Both the position numbers and the translations under genes were made by a program. Shown piece by piece: positions 10,366-24,047 of a stretch of DNA of 64,000 nt. The stretch covers positions 1-64,000 of the forward strand of contig JAIWNE010000046.1 in the NCBI GenBank assembly GCA_025331445.1. The letters run 5' to 3'. Positions within the stretch are counted from its first letter, which is position 1, and every line of letters begins with the position of its first letter. The notes under the pieces were generated by a model, which did no database searches, was not told the origin of the DNA, and was given only the letters and a program-made list of their open reading frames with translations. This stretch comes from Blakeslea trispora. Lineage: Eukaryota > Mucoromycota > Mucoromycetes > Mucorales > Choanephoraceae.

Positions 10366-13300
10366 GTCCTCTTTCTTTCTTTTTTTTAAAAAACGCATAC
10401 ACACTTATTTATTCCAATTAATTCTTTCATTATCATTATAATAAAAAACTTTGACAGATCTAAAGTATTATTCATTTTTGAAGAAAGTGTACAAGTTTGC
10501 TTTCTTAGGAATGTCTTTTGAGATTTATAGTATTCTTTATGGCTGGATTGTTGAACATAGCTTCATGAAGCCTAAGGAAGGAGAACAATTTGGCTCTTAA
10601 AAATTCACTTGATCATATGGAGATTGCTTCTGCAAGAAAACTCGGGTAAGCATTGCCAGTTTCAAGAAATAACGCAAACCATGTACAACATATACATTAA
10701 GGAGATTTATCATATGGCCACAACGCCCAATAACATAAATTGCACTAATTCTATTGTAATACAAGCTTATGACCTTTGTTGTTTGCTTTTGGTCTGAGTT
10801 CTTCTTTTGTTCTCAGGTTCAACACAAGTAGTGAAGAGTTGTTATGGCGACGATGATTGTTCTCGAAATTTATCGGATGCACAAATAGACTTAGGCAAAA
10901 GATTGCAAAGTGCATGGCTTTGTTAGACTTATTCTGTATTAACTTGCAATATCAGGTCTCAATCTATCATGTTCAACTCCCAAGAGGGTAGAAAAGAAAC
11001 TAAAGATAACGACTAGTTTCGAATACTATCAATTGTTCATTTGCAGCAACCAGGGCAATTCTTCTTTTGAATTGATTCATTAGAAACATGATTGAAACTA
11101 TCACTGTGTCTGAAAGCTTTGTATACAAATACCATAGTGACAAACAATGTGTTTTTTTTAATAAAGACAAGTGAGGAGGTTGAATTAAAACGCCTCTTGT
11201 AAGAGTATTGTCCTTGAACTAAATAATCTCAATTGGCATTGTTACTCAAACCGTCATAACATCGCGATCTTTACGTCTCTTTGACGACACCTAAGCCTGC
11301 TTATCAAGAAATAGTAAAAAGGGTGTGATCGTACCATGCTTCTAAAAAGAAGTTCCAATTTGTAAAAGGGAATCATACAGGTCCTTAAAATCAGGCTGCC
11401 TTGCTATTCATAGGACAACCAATCAAAATTGTTATTGCCAAATTCATTTGAAAGGAGGGGTGAGGAAACCACGTACGACAGCCCAAATGTTACACAAGGC
11501 AACAAGCTTATACCTAAATATAGGTCGGACATATCTTTCGCCTTTTAGTTTTATGGTTACACAGCACACGTTAAATGACGTTAGAAAACTTTATCTTTTT
11601 TTTTGCAAAAAGAAATATTCAAAAGTTATTAATTCAGGGGTAAGCCATGAAAAAGTCCCTTAAAAAACAAGGGCAAGTCCGAAATTATCAATGCATTTTT
11701 AAGATTTAAGTTTTAGCTTGTGTATTTCATCTGTATGCATCTTTATCAGTCTTTAGACACTTTCAACCAAATTGAAGTGCCGCGTTTTCCAAGCAAAAAA
11801 AACAATGTTTTCTGTCCTTATTGTTACTGTCTGCTTTGATTCCATTTATAAAAAAAGTACCATTTACTCTACAATTACCTTGTACAGTTTATAGTTTAAT
11901 TGCTATGTCTCTCGATTTATGAATTCACAGCATCATTAAACTCTCATTATTCTTCTCATGAACTAAATGTGTTGAGTGCTTAATGCCTTCATTAGTATTG
12001 ATTACTGATAAATGAATACATTGAGCAAATTGCTTGTCAGGCAATACAAATCATTCAAACCTATGTAGCTCAAATCGATAAGAATAGAGACAATGTTCTC
12101 GTATAGAAACCAATACTGTTTCAATGCTGCTCTAGCTAGTTGCAGTATATACCACTCGATCTGCAAGTAACCTGAACTAAGCAAGATGAGAAGTCGTTTA
12201 CTAACGGTTGCTCCTCAACAAAATAAAAAAAACTATCTGAATCAGCTTGCTAACAGTCAATTAAGCCTATCTCATGACAACTGCTGTTGTCAAGCAATGC
12301 AGTGTATATTCTGTTAAGTTCTAATTTTACTTATAACTCAAAATTCAGAATGAAAAGAAGAATGACAAAGAAAACAATGTTTCGGTTCAACCTAATTTTA
12401 CAGGCTTATTGCTTGTATTCTATGACTATTTGAGATTGAGCGATGAAGATAGGAAGAAATACCAATTCATAATTTGTGTTGGTAATTGTTACAAATTCAA
12501 AATTCGGAAAAGTAATACATCCTATTCCTTAACACTACTTTCCTAAAAGTAATTGTTTTGTTCGAAAGCATGACAATTCTGCTTTGTTTTGGCGGCTATT
12601 CTTTCTGACTTGTAAAAAAAAAAAGCAAAGGTAGTACGAATTCAAATATCAATATCAAACCAGACATGCTCAACAAATTAAGTCATGTAATAACCAAGAA
12701 ATTATCCCAAAAATAGTGATCCACATTTGTCATCTCCAAGATAATGACAGGAAAGGATCTATGTTATTATTTGCTCTATCTTTGAACTAGATTCATGAAT
12801 AAACACATGGTTCTATCTTTTTTTGATAAAACCTCAATTTCATCCAACAGATTTGGGGGGGTTTCTGTGTCTATCACACCATAGGATTGTGTTTATCTAC
12901 AGTGGCTTGACGTTGTATCAGAACACATTTTTTCTCAAACGGGTCTCACAAGCAAAAAAGGTGTTGCACTTGTATACTTTTATGACGTTGGTGGAATGTT
13001 ATTCTCTTTGTATCAGTTGGTGCATTTAATGTCCGTAAATTGACATTGCTGGTACTGCCTGTACGACATCAAAATTCAGGTACCAAAAAAAGAATTCTAC
13101 AATTAGTAACCAGGTTACCTTATTGTTTGCTAGAAAAATTAGACCAGATATGGAAACAATAAAAAGGAGAGAAAATTTTTTTTTCTGTGCTGCGCGTGAA
13201 GAAATAAGGGTTCCCCCGTCGCAACCTTTCTTCAGTAAGGATATTAAAACAGTGGTTCGGGGTCTGGATCATAATAATGAAGAAGTAGCACTTCAAAGAA

Positions 13301-13635
13301 AAAAATTTTTTTTTTTGCTTGTTTTCTAAACATGACAAGAATTCGTTTTTTTTTTAATTAACATTAAGAGATTACCAGTAAAACAATTGAAAACAAGAAA
13401 AAAAAAAGAAAGAAATATGAATAAGATGTAGTTATGTAAAGTGCATAAAAGAGAAAGAACACTACCGAAATAAAGAAAGGGGAGGGGGAGAAGGGTGGTT
13501 TTTTCTTGAAGAAATGGAATGAATAGTTTGTTTCATAAGTTTGCTAGACATGAGAATGCTTTGGAGATGAATGTGCTGCTCTTCCTTACTGTCAAAGTAA
13601 GGAAAAGATATGAAGAAAATAATGGATGAATTGAT
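10366..13635. other. Long gene-free intergenic block
   Basis: About 3.3 kb, AT-rich, with no coherent coding frame on either strand. Short open frames in it share no domain I recognise and cannot be joined into a gene. I saw no terminal inverted repeat, reverse-transcriptase or transposase motif. It may hold decayed sequence or a non-coding transcript. Confidence 0.5.
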
Positions 13636-14318
13636 TTAGTTTCGAGTTGGATTAGGCTCAATATAAACAACAGATGCCAGATCTCGGAAAGAATCAATAA
13701 AGATGGGTGTATGTCTGAACCTTCCAAAGCCTTGTAAAGCTTCGAATTCATCTTGCGTCAGATGAAGTTCTTTAAGTGGTGGCGAAGGTAATGTTGAGGA
13801 GGTTTGGCACAATCGATCGAGTGACATTTTATCACATCTTTGTGGGCCTTCTTCATCGCTAGATTCAGCGGAAGGAGTGAATTCAGGTGTTGTTTCTGGT
13901 TCGTACTTTGAAGACTTTGCTGTCTTACTACGCGTCAATTTGTGGGTTTGTGTATGTTGCATCATATTGTCGAATCTGCTAAACTTGCGAGTGCAACCAG
14001 GCATGATACACAAGTAAGGTTTCTATGGTTATATGTTAATTCATTGATTTGATTGATTCCGTATTCAACATGGCGTACCTCTCCAGTATGTTTGCTGAGA
14101 AAAAAAAAAAAAAGAGAAATGATAAAAAAGAAAAAGAGGAATGATTAGTTCATGATGATATAATCATCTCTTGTACAAGCCTACCGAGTATGTCTTGCTA
14201 AATGCTCTGAGCGAGTAAAAATCATTTGGCAATCACCATAGCCAGTACATTGAAAGACCTTGGGTCTAGCTGAGCGAGACTTTTTTGGCATATTTGGACA
14301 AGCAGGCACAGCAGGCAT
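13636..14318 (-). CDS. C2H2 zinc-finger transcription factor (stress/nutrient type)
   Basis: Three exons on the minus strand (14318-14185, 14094-14079, 14022-13636) give 178 residues. The middle exon is only 16 nt. Splicing joins [12 protein letters not shown] to KHTGEKPY and then [19 protein letters not shown], forming two adjacent C2H2 fingers with a standard TGEKP linker. The first finger has an unusual C-x5-C spacing (CTGYGDC), the second C-x4-C. The RSEHLARH and SRFDN recognition helices resemble the Msn2/Usv1-type group that binds short C/G-rich elements. After the fingers comes a basic SKTAKSSK stretch and a Ser/Pro/Glu-rich tail. The start ATG at 14318 follows a long T-rich region. 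Target genes cannot be told from the sequence. Confidence 0.8.
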
Positions 14319-14840
14319 TCCTTTTGTTTTATTTTTTTTATTTTGAAATGATAATGTGTAAGAGAAGAAAAAGAGAGTCGAAAGAAAAAAAAAATAAAAT
14401 AAAAAGGGTAAATGGCACTTGTTGTTTTTCAATCAATTTTTTTTTTTTTTTTTTTACTTTGTACCGGAGTCCAAAACGAATATCATTGACTTTTTTGATC
14501 AAAGTTTAGAAAAAAAAAAAACAAATGGGCGGGATTTCAGGTACATGTTATATTTCAATTATGACATTCGCGTTCACCAATCATTTTGAGTAGAAAACGG
14601 ATCTTGCTCAAAATTAAAACTCTTTCAATTACTGGAGCATGAGTTCGCAATTGCTGAAACACATAGATCCGGGGGGGGGGGGCAAAGAAAAGGAGAAGGA
14701 AAGAAGGAGGGAGAAAAGCTTGCTCAACACTACTGTATCTGGCTCATTGTAAAAAAAAAAAAGAAGACTAGAATATCCTTGTTTTCATCATATGAACATT
14801 TGGTTTGTACAACTCGTATGTTATCGTTTAATCTAGACTT
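14319..14840. other. Intergenic, promoter side of zinc-finger gene and 3' end of HEATR5 gene
   Basis: Contains very long T and A runs (near 14430-14455 and 14508-14521), a 12-G run at 14671-14682 and purine-rich stretches. No gene seen. Confidence 0.45.
14671..14682. repeat. 12-G homopolymer
   Basis: Twelve consecutive G residues preceded by CC, in an AT-rich intergenic region. One of three G runs of ten or more in the window. Confidence 0.85.
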
Positions 14841-17800
14841 TTATCCAAAATTACTGAAATCCATTTTCAATGTAATTGTGGGCTGTTTGTTACCCTCATG
14901 GGCAGCACGTTGCTGTTGCTCTCTTTGTTGCAGTTTTTGCTGTTGCTCTTGAGTAGCCATGATGCTAAAGCGTACAGCAGATTCAAGTTTGCCTTTTACA
15001 TCATCCCGAAGCTTCGAGATAGTTTCTCTGAAAGCAATAGGGGTACTTGTGGCAATAGATAGCACATGAACAAGTGTCGCTTCATGAACCTTACTTTCGT
15101 ACCCACTGTAAGGCGGCTCATCCAACAAATACGTAAGTGTGGGTAAAATAATATCAAGAGTCATGGATGCTAAGTTTAGAAATGGTACAAGTCAGTATGT
15201 CTTTGAGCTAACAAAGCAATCTTACTTTGTTCTTCCTTAACTCCGTGGGTCAATGAAAGCAAGGTCTTGATATTTTCGTCCAAAGAGATCCTATCATTTT
15301 CAGAAAAGTCCGCTTTTTTGTTCCTGAATTGCAAAATCCGAGTTATCACGGAAGACATGGTTGCATTAGTAATAACTTGACCAAGAGCTGTTAAAGTGTT
15401 GACATGGTTGTTCTTTTCTGATAGATTAATAAAATTACGAAGGCATTGATGTGCTGTAGCAAATAGCTATATAAAACAAGGCAATTTTCTTTGTTTAGTA
15501 AAACAAAAAAAAAGGGGGCAGAATTTAATATTCAGTGCAACAAACCTCCATGTCATCTGAATTCAATGCTCGGTTCAAAACATCCACAAAGATACCTCTT
15601 CCCTCGTCGTCTATCAGACTAGCTTGAGAACATCCTGTCATCATCAATACAACAGCAAGTAATCTGTTTTTTTGAGATGTAACACAGGTTTTTGGGCTAT
15701 AATATGATATAAGGTCATTTTCATTCAATGTTGTTTTCTTGTTCATTTACTTGAAAAAATCATCTAAAAGGAGATGTGTGGTTGCACAAATAACCCTTGC
15801 TAAAGCATGAATACTGTCTGAAGACAAATCTCTTTCGAAACCATGAAAGATAGCTTTAAGGGATATCAAAACTCGAGGCGCTAATGTCATATTATATTCA
15901 TCTTGAATCAATACTCGACTGATCAGATGAAAGCAGACAGCCAGCAAATCCACTTTGTATTTTGCTGGTGCAATATTGACCACAAGAGACAATGTGTCTA
16001 ATGAAGAACCCAAGAGAAGTAACCTTTGTTCTGTCGAATGTGAAGCTTGACGGCTGGAAGCTGGCTTCTTTGATAATTCGGGGATATGTTGCAAAAATAC
16101 ATTCATCAACAGACGCATAACATAATACAACTTTGTTGTAGCAGGGAAAGCGTCGGGGTCAAGAGTTACATCCATCAGTCGAAGATCGGTTTCATCTTCA
16201 AGATCGCTACAGAGATAACTAGGACCATAGCTCTGGATCAAGCGTTCCATGGTTTCAATAATGATATGCTGAATACGACATCCCTCTGTTTGTACTAGTC
16301 GATCAAATACATTCATCAGTTCAAGGAAAAGTGCTTTAGACACAAATTGTTTACCACCCAAAAAAGGGTGAATGAATGTTTTGAGTGCATTAAGACAAAT
16401 AGGAAGGGCCGAATTGTCGTACCGACCGGCACTTGAACTGGAAATACGTGAAAGGCTTTCGATACAAAGACCAAATAGGACATAAAACAGGTTCGATGGT
16501 TGGTCGTCAAGCTGATGAGAATCTGGATTATTTCGGATGGCATCCATCATGGAAGGTGCTTGTGTCTCAACCAAAGTGGCTACAGCTTCTATCATTTTCA
16601 ACCAAGATCTACGATAATAAGGTAGGACAACATCCTTTGTGGCTGCGGAGTACATTGAGTCAATACCACTGTTTGATGAAGCTTGTATGCGATCGGTTGT
16701 ACGACTTGACAGAGCAATAATATCCGACTCAAGACGAATACGAGCATAATCCTGAAGCGCACGAAGCCACATGGGACTTAGGACAGCCACGTTTGGTTGA
16801 AGCACTTGTTTTAGATAAGATTGCTTTTGACTTGCCACCTGCAGCTCGGCCCAAGCATTTAAAACAGACAGCTTGACCATAACGGAGGCATGTGAGCTCA
16901 AGTCCTTGACTTCACCAACACCAGTCAGTTTTGATTCTCCTTTACAGCGATCAAGAGCTGATGTCAAAAGTTTCAAGACACGTCCTAGTTGATACAAATC
17001 CTTAACAATACCACTACCCACATAAATGGCACACACCTTGACAGCAGCAGATACAATTTCAGAAGAAGAATCAGCACCAAATGCAGGTGTAAGCGCAGCG
17101 CCAATCTGTGCAGAGTATTGCTCTAGCAATAACATGTCTTCCAAGTCAGCGTCTTGTGTGTTTGAAAATTTTTCAATCACCATCTGCAACAAGTAGATAC
17201 CAGCTAATCTCAATTCATTCACATGTGCGGTTGCAGCAGTAAATGACAGTCGAATAAGATCGGGTATACGGAACACCAAGTAATCACCGATACCTGCTTG
17301 CTGGCGGCGTCGGCGAGCTTGAATCAGATCAAAATGCTCACGGATATTGCTAACAGAAATCATCTTGATGGTATGCTGAAGACATTCAAGTGCAAACAAT
17401 TGAGTACGCCATCTTGGTGGTATTTCAACTGTGATGGAGAATTTTGAAGTCATGCCTGATGCATCAGCAACCGTTGTTGTGATATCAATATTGTCTTCAT
17501 CAACAAAGCCGTCTGCATCATCATCTCCAATATCTTCTTCTTCACTTGTTCTGTCGAGTGCATCGGGGGTAGGATCCGTAGATTCAGTCAGGTTGTCTCT
17601 ACTGTTAGTACCGGCCACAATTCGCTTTGTAATATTGACCCATATGGAAGGTTCCGCAACCGCTGTCTCTTTTAGCCAACTTCTGATTACATTCTTTACG
17701 TCTGAAAGCTGAGGGTCACTGTCCAACATCTTGAAAAGCATATTGTCAAGTCCTGGTTGTGCTGACTTGAAGACAAGTTCAGAATCACGTTGGACAAGCT

Positions 17801-20800
17801 GATATAGACATGTAACAGCAGCTTTTTTGAGCGGTAGATGCATGCTCGTAATCTGACTTTGAAGGTAAGGAACAAGTTCTTTGATATCCAGATACTTTGG
17901 AGCAAACATAAGGAAATGTTGAATGCATCGGATAGCTTCTACATTGACTCGTTCATCCGGTTCCAATTTAAGTTCTTCTACCATATTTAAGCACAATTCT
18001 CTGACTTTTGAAGATGCCTGAAGCTCAGGGCCAAGTGTACCAATCAGTTCATAAATAATACGACCAAACTCTTGATAAGCACTAAAGCCTACAGACATGC
18101 CTGCGTTTGTCACTGCAACCGAGCCGCTACCTGGTTCATGGGTTTCGCTCAGATAGAGTTTTGCTACCATGCCAAGTGTACTATTGACATAACTAGAGAA
18201 CATTAGTCCAGCCGCACTGACAGTCATTGCCATAGCTTCCAATGCCCAAGCATGAACAACAGGGTGAGGATCACTGCTAAGAGACAGAAGAATTCCAACG
18301 ATTGTCTTTAGATGAGCAGCAGCAGCCATCCCGCCCACATGACTATAAATATATCCAATAGCTAATGCACAACCAGCACGGACATCAGGGTCACGATTAG
18401 AAACAACGAGATCAACCAGAATTTGCATTTGAGCAGCAACAAATGCTCCACCTGCAATAGAAGTAAAACGCCCAATTGTTTCGCTTGCAATGTTTCTAAG
18501 GTAAGGATCAGGATGAACGACTGCTTCCATAAGAATATCTTGAATCAGTTGTGTTGCTCTCGGACTGAAAGGAATACTTTCTCCTTTTCTCTGTTTAGAG
18601 AAAGCCATTGCATTCTTGAACGATCCCAACAAGGCAACCGTGATGTTGACCAACACAGCTGCTCGTTTAGGCGAGTTTTTTTCTTGCTTAGGGTCTTTGA
18701 CCATCTTCAGCATTAATTCAAATGTGGACTCTTGAATAGATGCAGGCTGATTAACAAATAGAGTAGCAAAAAGCTCAATACTTGTGTCAATATACGATGT
18801 AGATGGGGAGACAGGTTGGGGTATGGGCACTCTTTTCTTTGTATGCTGAGATAAAGTCTGCTGGTGATGTCGCTGGGATTTGGTGTTCTTGATTAAATTT
18901 GTGTAAGCGTATAGAGGATCTAGTTCTAATGACCCAACAATAGGTCTTTCTAAAAGCTCCTCTATCCTCTCGAATCTATCTTTTGTCATCCATTCTTTGC
19001 CCCTGTTAGCTTCCTCTGTATCATCCTCAGCATCAGAAGCTACGTCAATATGGTAGCCTTGTATTTTGCTTGTCACGCCATAACCATGGCCGTCAGCACT
19101 ATTCCATACGCTCACAAATTGTCCTGGTACGGTAGCTGTCACTTGTTGAGATGCGCCTGAAGAAGGTGATATTTTGTCGGGTTCTATGAACACAGACAAA
19201 GAGTTTCGAAGTAAGCTACTGAGTGAAGACTCATAGGTTGATAAGAGAGGACGGATAATTATAAAGCATTGGAAAATGCGTCTTCTCAGACAATAGAATT
19301 GATCGATTAGCCTCGTTTCGTACGGCATACAAGTGGATAGAGTACTAGATGCAAAATTTGTGGGTGCTGTAGCCAAGAATGCCAAGGTGTTGTTCAATAA
19401 AGCTGCTATTCTTTTAGCAATATCTAAGGTAACAAGAGACTGACTATTGTGTGCTAGAAAGCTGCAAATCGATCCTATCACACATTCGCGAGAATGAAAC
19501 AAAAATGACCACTCATGCTCAGAGCGAATTGAATTTGCTTCTTTGCCTGTAGGCTTAGGTAATGTGCTTTTCCATAGCAAGAGTAATTGTGGCAAATGAA
19601 TCTTGACCAGGTTTGGACCCAGACACATAACAGAGCCAATCAATGCCCAAGCTGCTTGAAGCTGAACACTAGCAATTTTTGTATCTTTGTTTACTTGCTT
19701 GACTAGTTGACTCGCCAAAGACATAGCTCTTGCACTCAATTCAAACGAGGTGTAGATAGGGTGAGATGGGAAAACGCTCATGATAGCGGCTACTGTATAT
19801 GCATACGCATTTGTTTTTTGAAATACTCGAGTAGTTGCCGTTGAATTTGCAAGATTGCTCAAGCCCTTTTCTAATAGATTGAGTGACTTTGGTAAAAGAT
19901 GTTGTAAATTTGTTGGCACAGAATCGCAAACGCAACGAATACACCAAACTGCAGCCATCTGAACCGAAAAGCTTGAATGTGTCAATAATACAAACAAAGG
20001 TTCTATCAAAATACCCTAAAAGTAACACAGGCATTAATGCCACAAAAGTCAGTTTCTTTTTTTTTTGAGAGCGCATTCAAGATTACCTGCACAGAATTTG
20101 CGGCTCCTTCTAGCTCACAAAGTAGTTCAGATACTAAATTTACGACGCAAATCAAAATGTCTTTGCTAGGTGCTGTCTGATTAGCCATTAGTGGTGGCCA
20201 TTTTTTGATCCAATGAGTAACTAGTAATCGAATTGCATTTGCTTGTCCATGTTCGCTAAGCAACTGCTTTCCAATTGTATTGTAGAGCAAGAAATTGACT
20301 TGAGATCGCAAGAAAGCGCTATCTGAAGCTGTAGCTGGCTTACCAGCTTCCAAAATTTCACATAAAATATGCTTTGAGATGGTTGTAAAGTTTGCTTCTA
20401 CGAACTCAGTGCCCAACAAGACAAACAAGATGGCATATGTTTCAATAACACCTGTTTTCAGTTCTCTTGAGGCATTTAATCGATTATAGCAAGTTGATAG
20501 TTGTGATAACATTTCCTCTGTTGACATTAAAGTCACGCTCTTTACAGCCTCTTCTGCCTTCCTACTTGATTCTCCTGTAGTTGCATGTCGTAGATTGGGC
20601 TTGTTTGGATCCACAACAGCACTTGATTGAGTGAATACCAAAAGAGTTGCACACACTGAAGCAATTGCTTTTCTGACCGGGAAAGTCGAGTTCTCTAATG
20701 CTTTGAAACAGTTTTGTAATAATCCTTCTATGTCATGCTGTGAAAAAGTCTGAGTTGCATGCTGAATCACTGCTTGTAGACACTATGCGACGATCAAAGG

Positions 20801-21746
20801 AAATCGACATCAGATTCAATAGAACCTATTTCTCGTCTTTGTTCCCTGTTTCATCTTACTTGTGCACATGCAATCCGCATAACCAATGCCTTATCTATTA
20901 ATCCATTTTTCAATTGTTTCATCAAGTCTTTCAAAATTTGATCTGTAGCTGCCTTTCCAGCTCCTTTCAATAATAGTGTAAATGCTGTTACTGCCTCCAA
21001 TCTCAGTAGTAATGGATTCTATGTACTTGATTAGCTTACAGAATTCTCCTTTGCTCATGTCTCGTTGGCTTACAGTGTTGTTTTTGATAGCCTTCAGAAA
21101 TAGAGTGGCGGTCTCGGCAAATAAGGACAAAATCTATGCTATTATTTCAATCGTTTTGTTCACTACGCTAAGTTAATATCGCTATAGCAACTCACCTTTC
21201 CGCCTGAAGTTCCCATGATCGCTCCTGTGGTTGCTATAGCAGCACTGTGTTTATCGTTCATAAGTAGTGATGATCCAGCTTCTGTTTTATAAGTTTAACC
21301 TTACATTCGAGTTTCTTTATCAATATTCTTGTTTGCGTTTATCAGGCTATGTAAGGCTGTCACTGTATCGAACAAAGATCGTGTGTCGGCTCGAGTATAC
21401 AATAAGACATAACATCTTCCAATCAAGAAACGGATGGGTCTTCTTGGCTTGGCAGTTGCAAGTGAAATGAGTCGAAAAAGAGTCTTTTCAATCACAGGTT
21501 GAGCTTTCTTCAATACGTCCTGTTGACTTGGATCAGACAAAGGTCATTATCTTCCTATCAATTAGCTATACTTACGATTGAAATCGTCTTGCTCTCGCGT
21601 TCAGCTTGAGCTAACCACTGCAACACATAAAGCTCTTGTTTCTCGGTATTTTCGCTAGGCTGTAGCTTTTGCTCATCTATGATATAGAACTCAGGTATAC
21701 CACTTGGTATAGGCACTGCAGTGTTTGACTTTGAGGCTGGTGGCAT
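14841..21746 (-). CDS. LAA1: HEAT-repeat protein HEATR5/Laa1 (AP-1 accessory trafficking factor)
   Basis: Ten exons on the minus strand: 21746-21576, 21519-21305, 21244-21196, 21133-21074, 21018-20860, 20782-20087, 20015-15751, 15696-15546, 15466-15226 and 15169-14841. They give 2111 residues, close to HEATR5B (about 2070) and yeast Laa1 (about 2014). Family matches include RIAAIATTGAIMG (animal KLAAVACVGAFYE), FKALENSTFPVRKAIA, QMAAVWCIRCVC, LQAAWALIGSVMCLGPNLV, HLPQLLLLWK, NIASETIGRF and HLKTIVGILLSL. HEAT repeats fill the chain, and an acidic loop (EEEDIGDDDADGFVDEDN) interrupts them. Laa1 helps AP-1 clathrin adaptors sort cargo at the trans-Golgi and endosomes. The fourth exon must stop at 21074; reading on loses homology, and a 55-nt intron restores it. 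No ortholog-breaking lesion is seen. Confidence 0.92.
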
Positions 21747-24047
21747 ATACAGATATAATAAAAGTGAAAATCCGCTGGCTTTTTGGCTGAAAATGGAATT
21801 TACTGATTTCCTGTTGCCGGGTAAAGCTTATCCGTTGAGTGGACAATAAAAACTCTACTTGATGTGTAAATGACTATTGCTGTTCAAGAAATAGAGATAC
21901 AAGAGTCAAATAAGCATCGTAAGATAGTCTTTACATTCCCACTAAAATCAGAGATATTTTGACTATTGTGTTTTTTATTTTTGGATAGCAATAGTCATCT
22001 CCATATAGGGATCTTATTGAAGCGTTTTAAATTCAAGTATTCTTATTCTGATTCCTTTGTGAGCATACCTCTCTCTCTCTTTCACAAAAGTTGAAGTGGT
22101 CCTCAAAATAATGACACTACGAAGTATTAGTATTGAAGTGTAACGCTTTTATCTTCAGAGACGCATCCAACTCACAAGCTAACGACACTATGAATTCTTT
22201 CAAGCATATCAGAATTAAAAAGAATGTTGCTATGTAGTGTCTAGATCAACTTGAAAGTACCAGATATAGTGTCTGAGACCAATCCCTTACCGAGCTATCT
22301 CCATTCTTTGAGCGGCTTGACCCTCTCCTGAGCTACTTGGGATCGTCTTGAGAGGACAAGAGTCTTTCTTTTGTGTCTTTCATTCATATAGGTGAGCAAT
22401 TTAGTGGTATTAAAAGATAGTTTGGATAGACCTTATAAAACGAAGAAATAAAAGCTTGCCCAATCTTGCCTTTCTCTCACTCACTCAATGCAATGATGAA
22501 AATAGTGCTATTACGGAGATTCCCCTTTTTATCTTTAAGCTACCTCTTGTCTGTATTGAAGAAAATAAGCATGTTGAACATTGACTGTCTAACTAAGCTG
22601 CATCAGTTACCTGGCCTGAGCTCTCATTGAATTTAGATAGCAGATTCAATATTGTGACTCCACATTTTTTGTTTATGCATCATCTGATATCCAAAGGAAA
22701 AAGTATAAAAAAGGATCGTCTTTTGCCCTATTCTTTTTTCTTCTTCTTCTTTGTCCGTATCCTGGATGCGCGACTTATATTAACCATTAAGGTAGAATAT
22801 CCCGCTTAGGATCTTCAGCGTGTGCTGTTCTATCGACCAGATTGCTTTCATGTCAAAGTGAGAGTTAATCGTTGTCTTCTGCGAGGGCAATCAAGCTATC
22901 TTTGTTGTGATATGATCAACAGGAACGCCTATTGGCAGATTTGGCTGCAACTAGCATGCGAGTTGGACTCGAAGGTCCTTTGAGGAAAACTTCCAAGCTA
23001 TTTTGCTGTGATATGCTGATCAGCAAGAACGCTTATTGGATGATGCTGCTGTTGTTGTTGTCCAACTGTTCAGACCAGAAGCAACACCTTTTTTGGGGTT
23101 AGACGAACTTCCACCTTCCCGTGGTTTTCCCTGTTAATCAAGGAATTGATTTCCTTGAGAACCAAGAGAAGTTCAACTTATCAAAAGAATAAAAAAAAAT
23201 TATGCTTATAATAAACAATAAAAAAAGACTCTGTTAAGTAAATGATTTTACTTTTCTTCTGCTTAAGATTGTAGTCATCTTGTATTGACATCCGATCAAG
23301 GTCTCTGTATTAGAGTAGCTCCTCGATTTAAAGGTACTCATCTCACTCTTAAATAGAGAGTATCCTTAATAATAGTGAAAAGTATACCTCAGTTCCGAAC
23401 AATTTTATTCTACCAGCATTCTTGTACCAATTGAAATGCTGCAACACTTATCACTCACTTGATTGTTTACAAGGCATATTCATTTCTGTAGTCATCTCGA
23501 TGAGATAGCCCAAGTAAACCCTTTGCCTTGTTCGGAACGTAAAGGTGCATTGCAACAATTAAGCTGTTGACTTGATTGCTTTAGGTGCTATACTTCAACC
23601 ATTGATTGAGTGACTCATTATTGAGAGTACATAATTCCTCAGGTCGTACAACATCCGCTCATTCGCAACCTTCAGTTATATAGACATCACCCTCAGCCTT
23701 GGTTGTAATCCCTTTGGATTCCTGATGTTTTGGTTGTCATGTCTGTTCCCGATCTTTGTTCAAAAAAAGCTGGTGTTGTTATAGGAAAACAGAAAGTGAG
23801 ACGCAGATAGACCCCTTTCAAAAAAGGGATCTTTTTTCTTTTTGGAAAAGAGTGCACTCCTCCATTCAGACCATATTCATATGATTTTTAAGATGCATCT
23901 ATCTCAGGTTCAAAAGAGCAAGATCGATTATAGCTAAACATCAACAAGCTAGCAGCCTACTAATGCATTGACTGATTGCGAGGACAATTTGCTAAAAAAA
24001 AGATACAGAGTTCGATTCTAATAGTTTATTTCAAATGTCTATTTACA
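21747..24047. other. Intergenic, no gene recognised
   Basis: About 2.3 kb. The only structured feature I can support is an imperfect direct repeat at 22892-23039. The part next to 21746 is the likely promoter of the HEATR5 gene. No coding exon could be assembled. Confidence 0.5.
22892..23039. repeat. Imperfect direct repeat, two about 45-bp copies
   Basis: Copy 1 at 22892-22935 and copy 2 at 22994-23039 share CAAGCTAT, TGTGATATG, ATCA, CA, GAACGC and TATTGG in the same order, separated by about 58 bp. In one + strand frame each copy, the similarity persists at peptide level (CCDM followed by NAYW). This suggests a decayed tandem duplication or a remnant of a coding segment. Confidence 0.6.

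Noticed and set aside
13120..13338. Overlapping short frames on both strands
   Set aside because: They arise from A/T homopolymers; neither shows a domain or fits splicing into the zinc-finger gene.
20860..21133. Apparent frameshift in the HEATR5 gene
   Set aside because: A 55-nt GT-AG intron (21073-21019) with a CTAATC branch site restores the frame and the HEATR5 homology, so no lesion is needed.
24005..24020. GTTCGATTC similar to a tRNA T-loop (B box)
   Set aside because: No acceptor stem, A box or anticodon arm could be folded around it.
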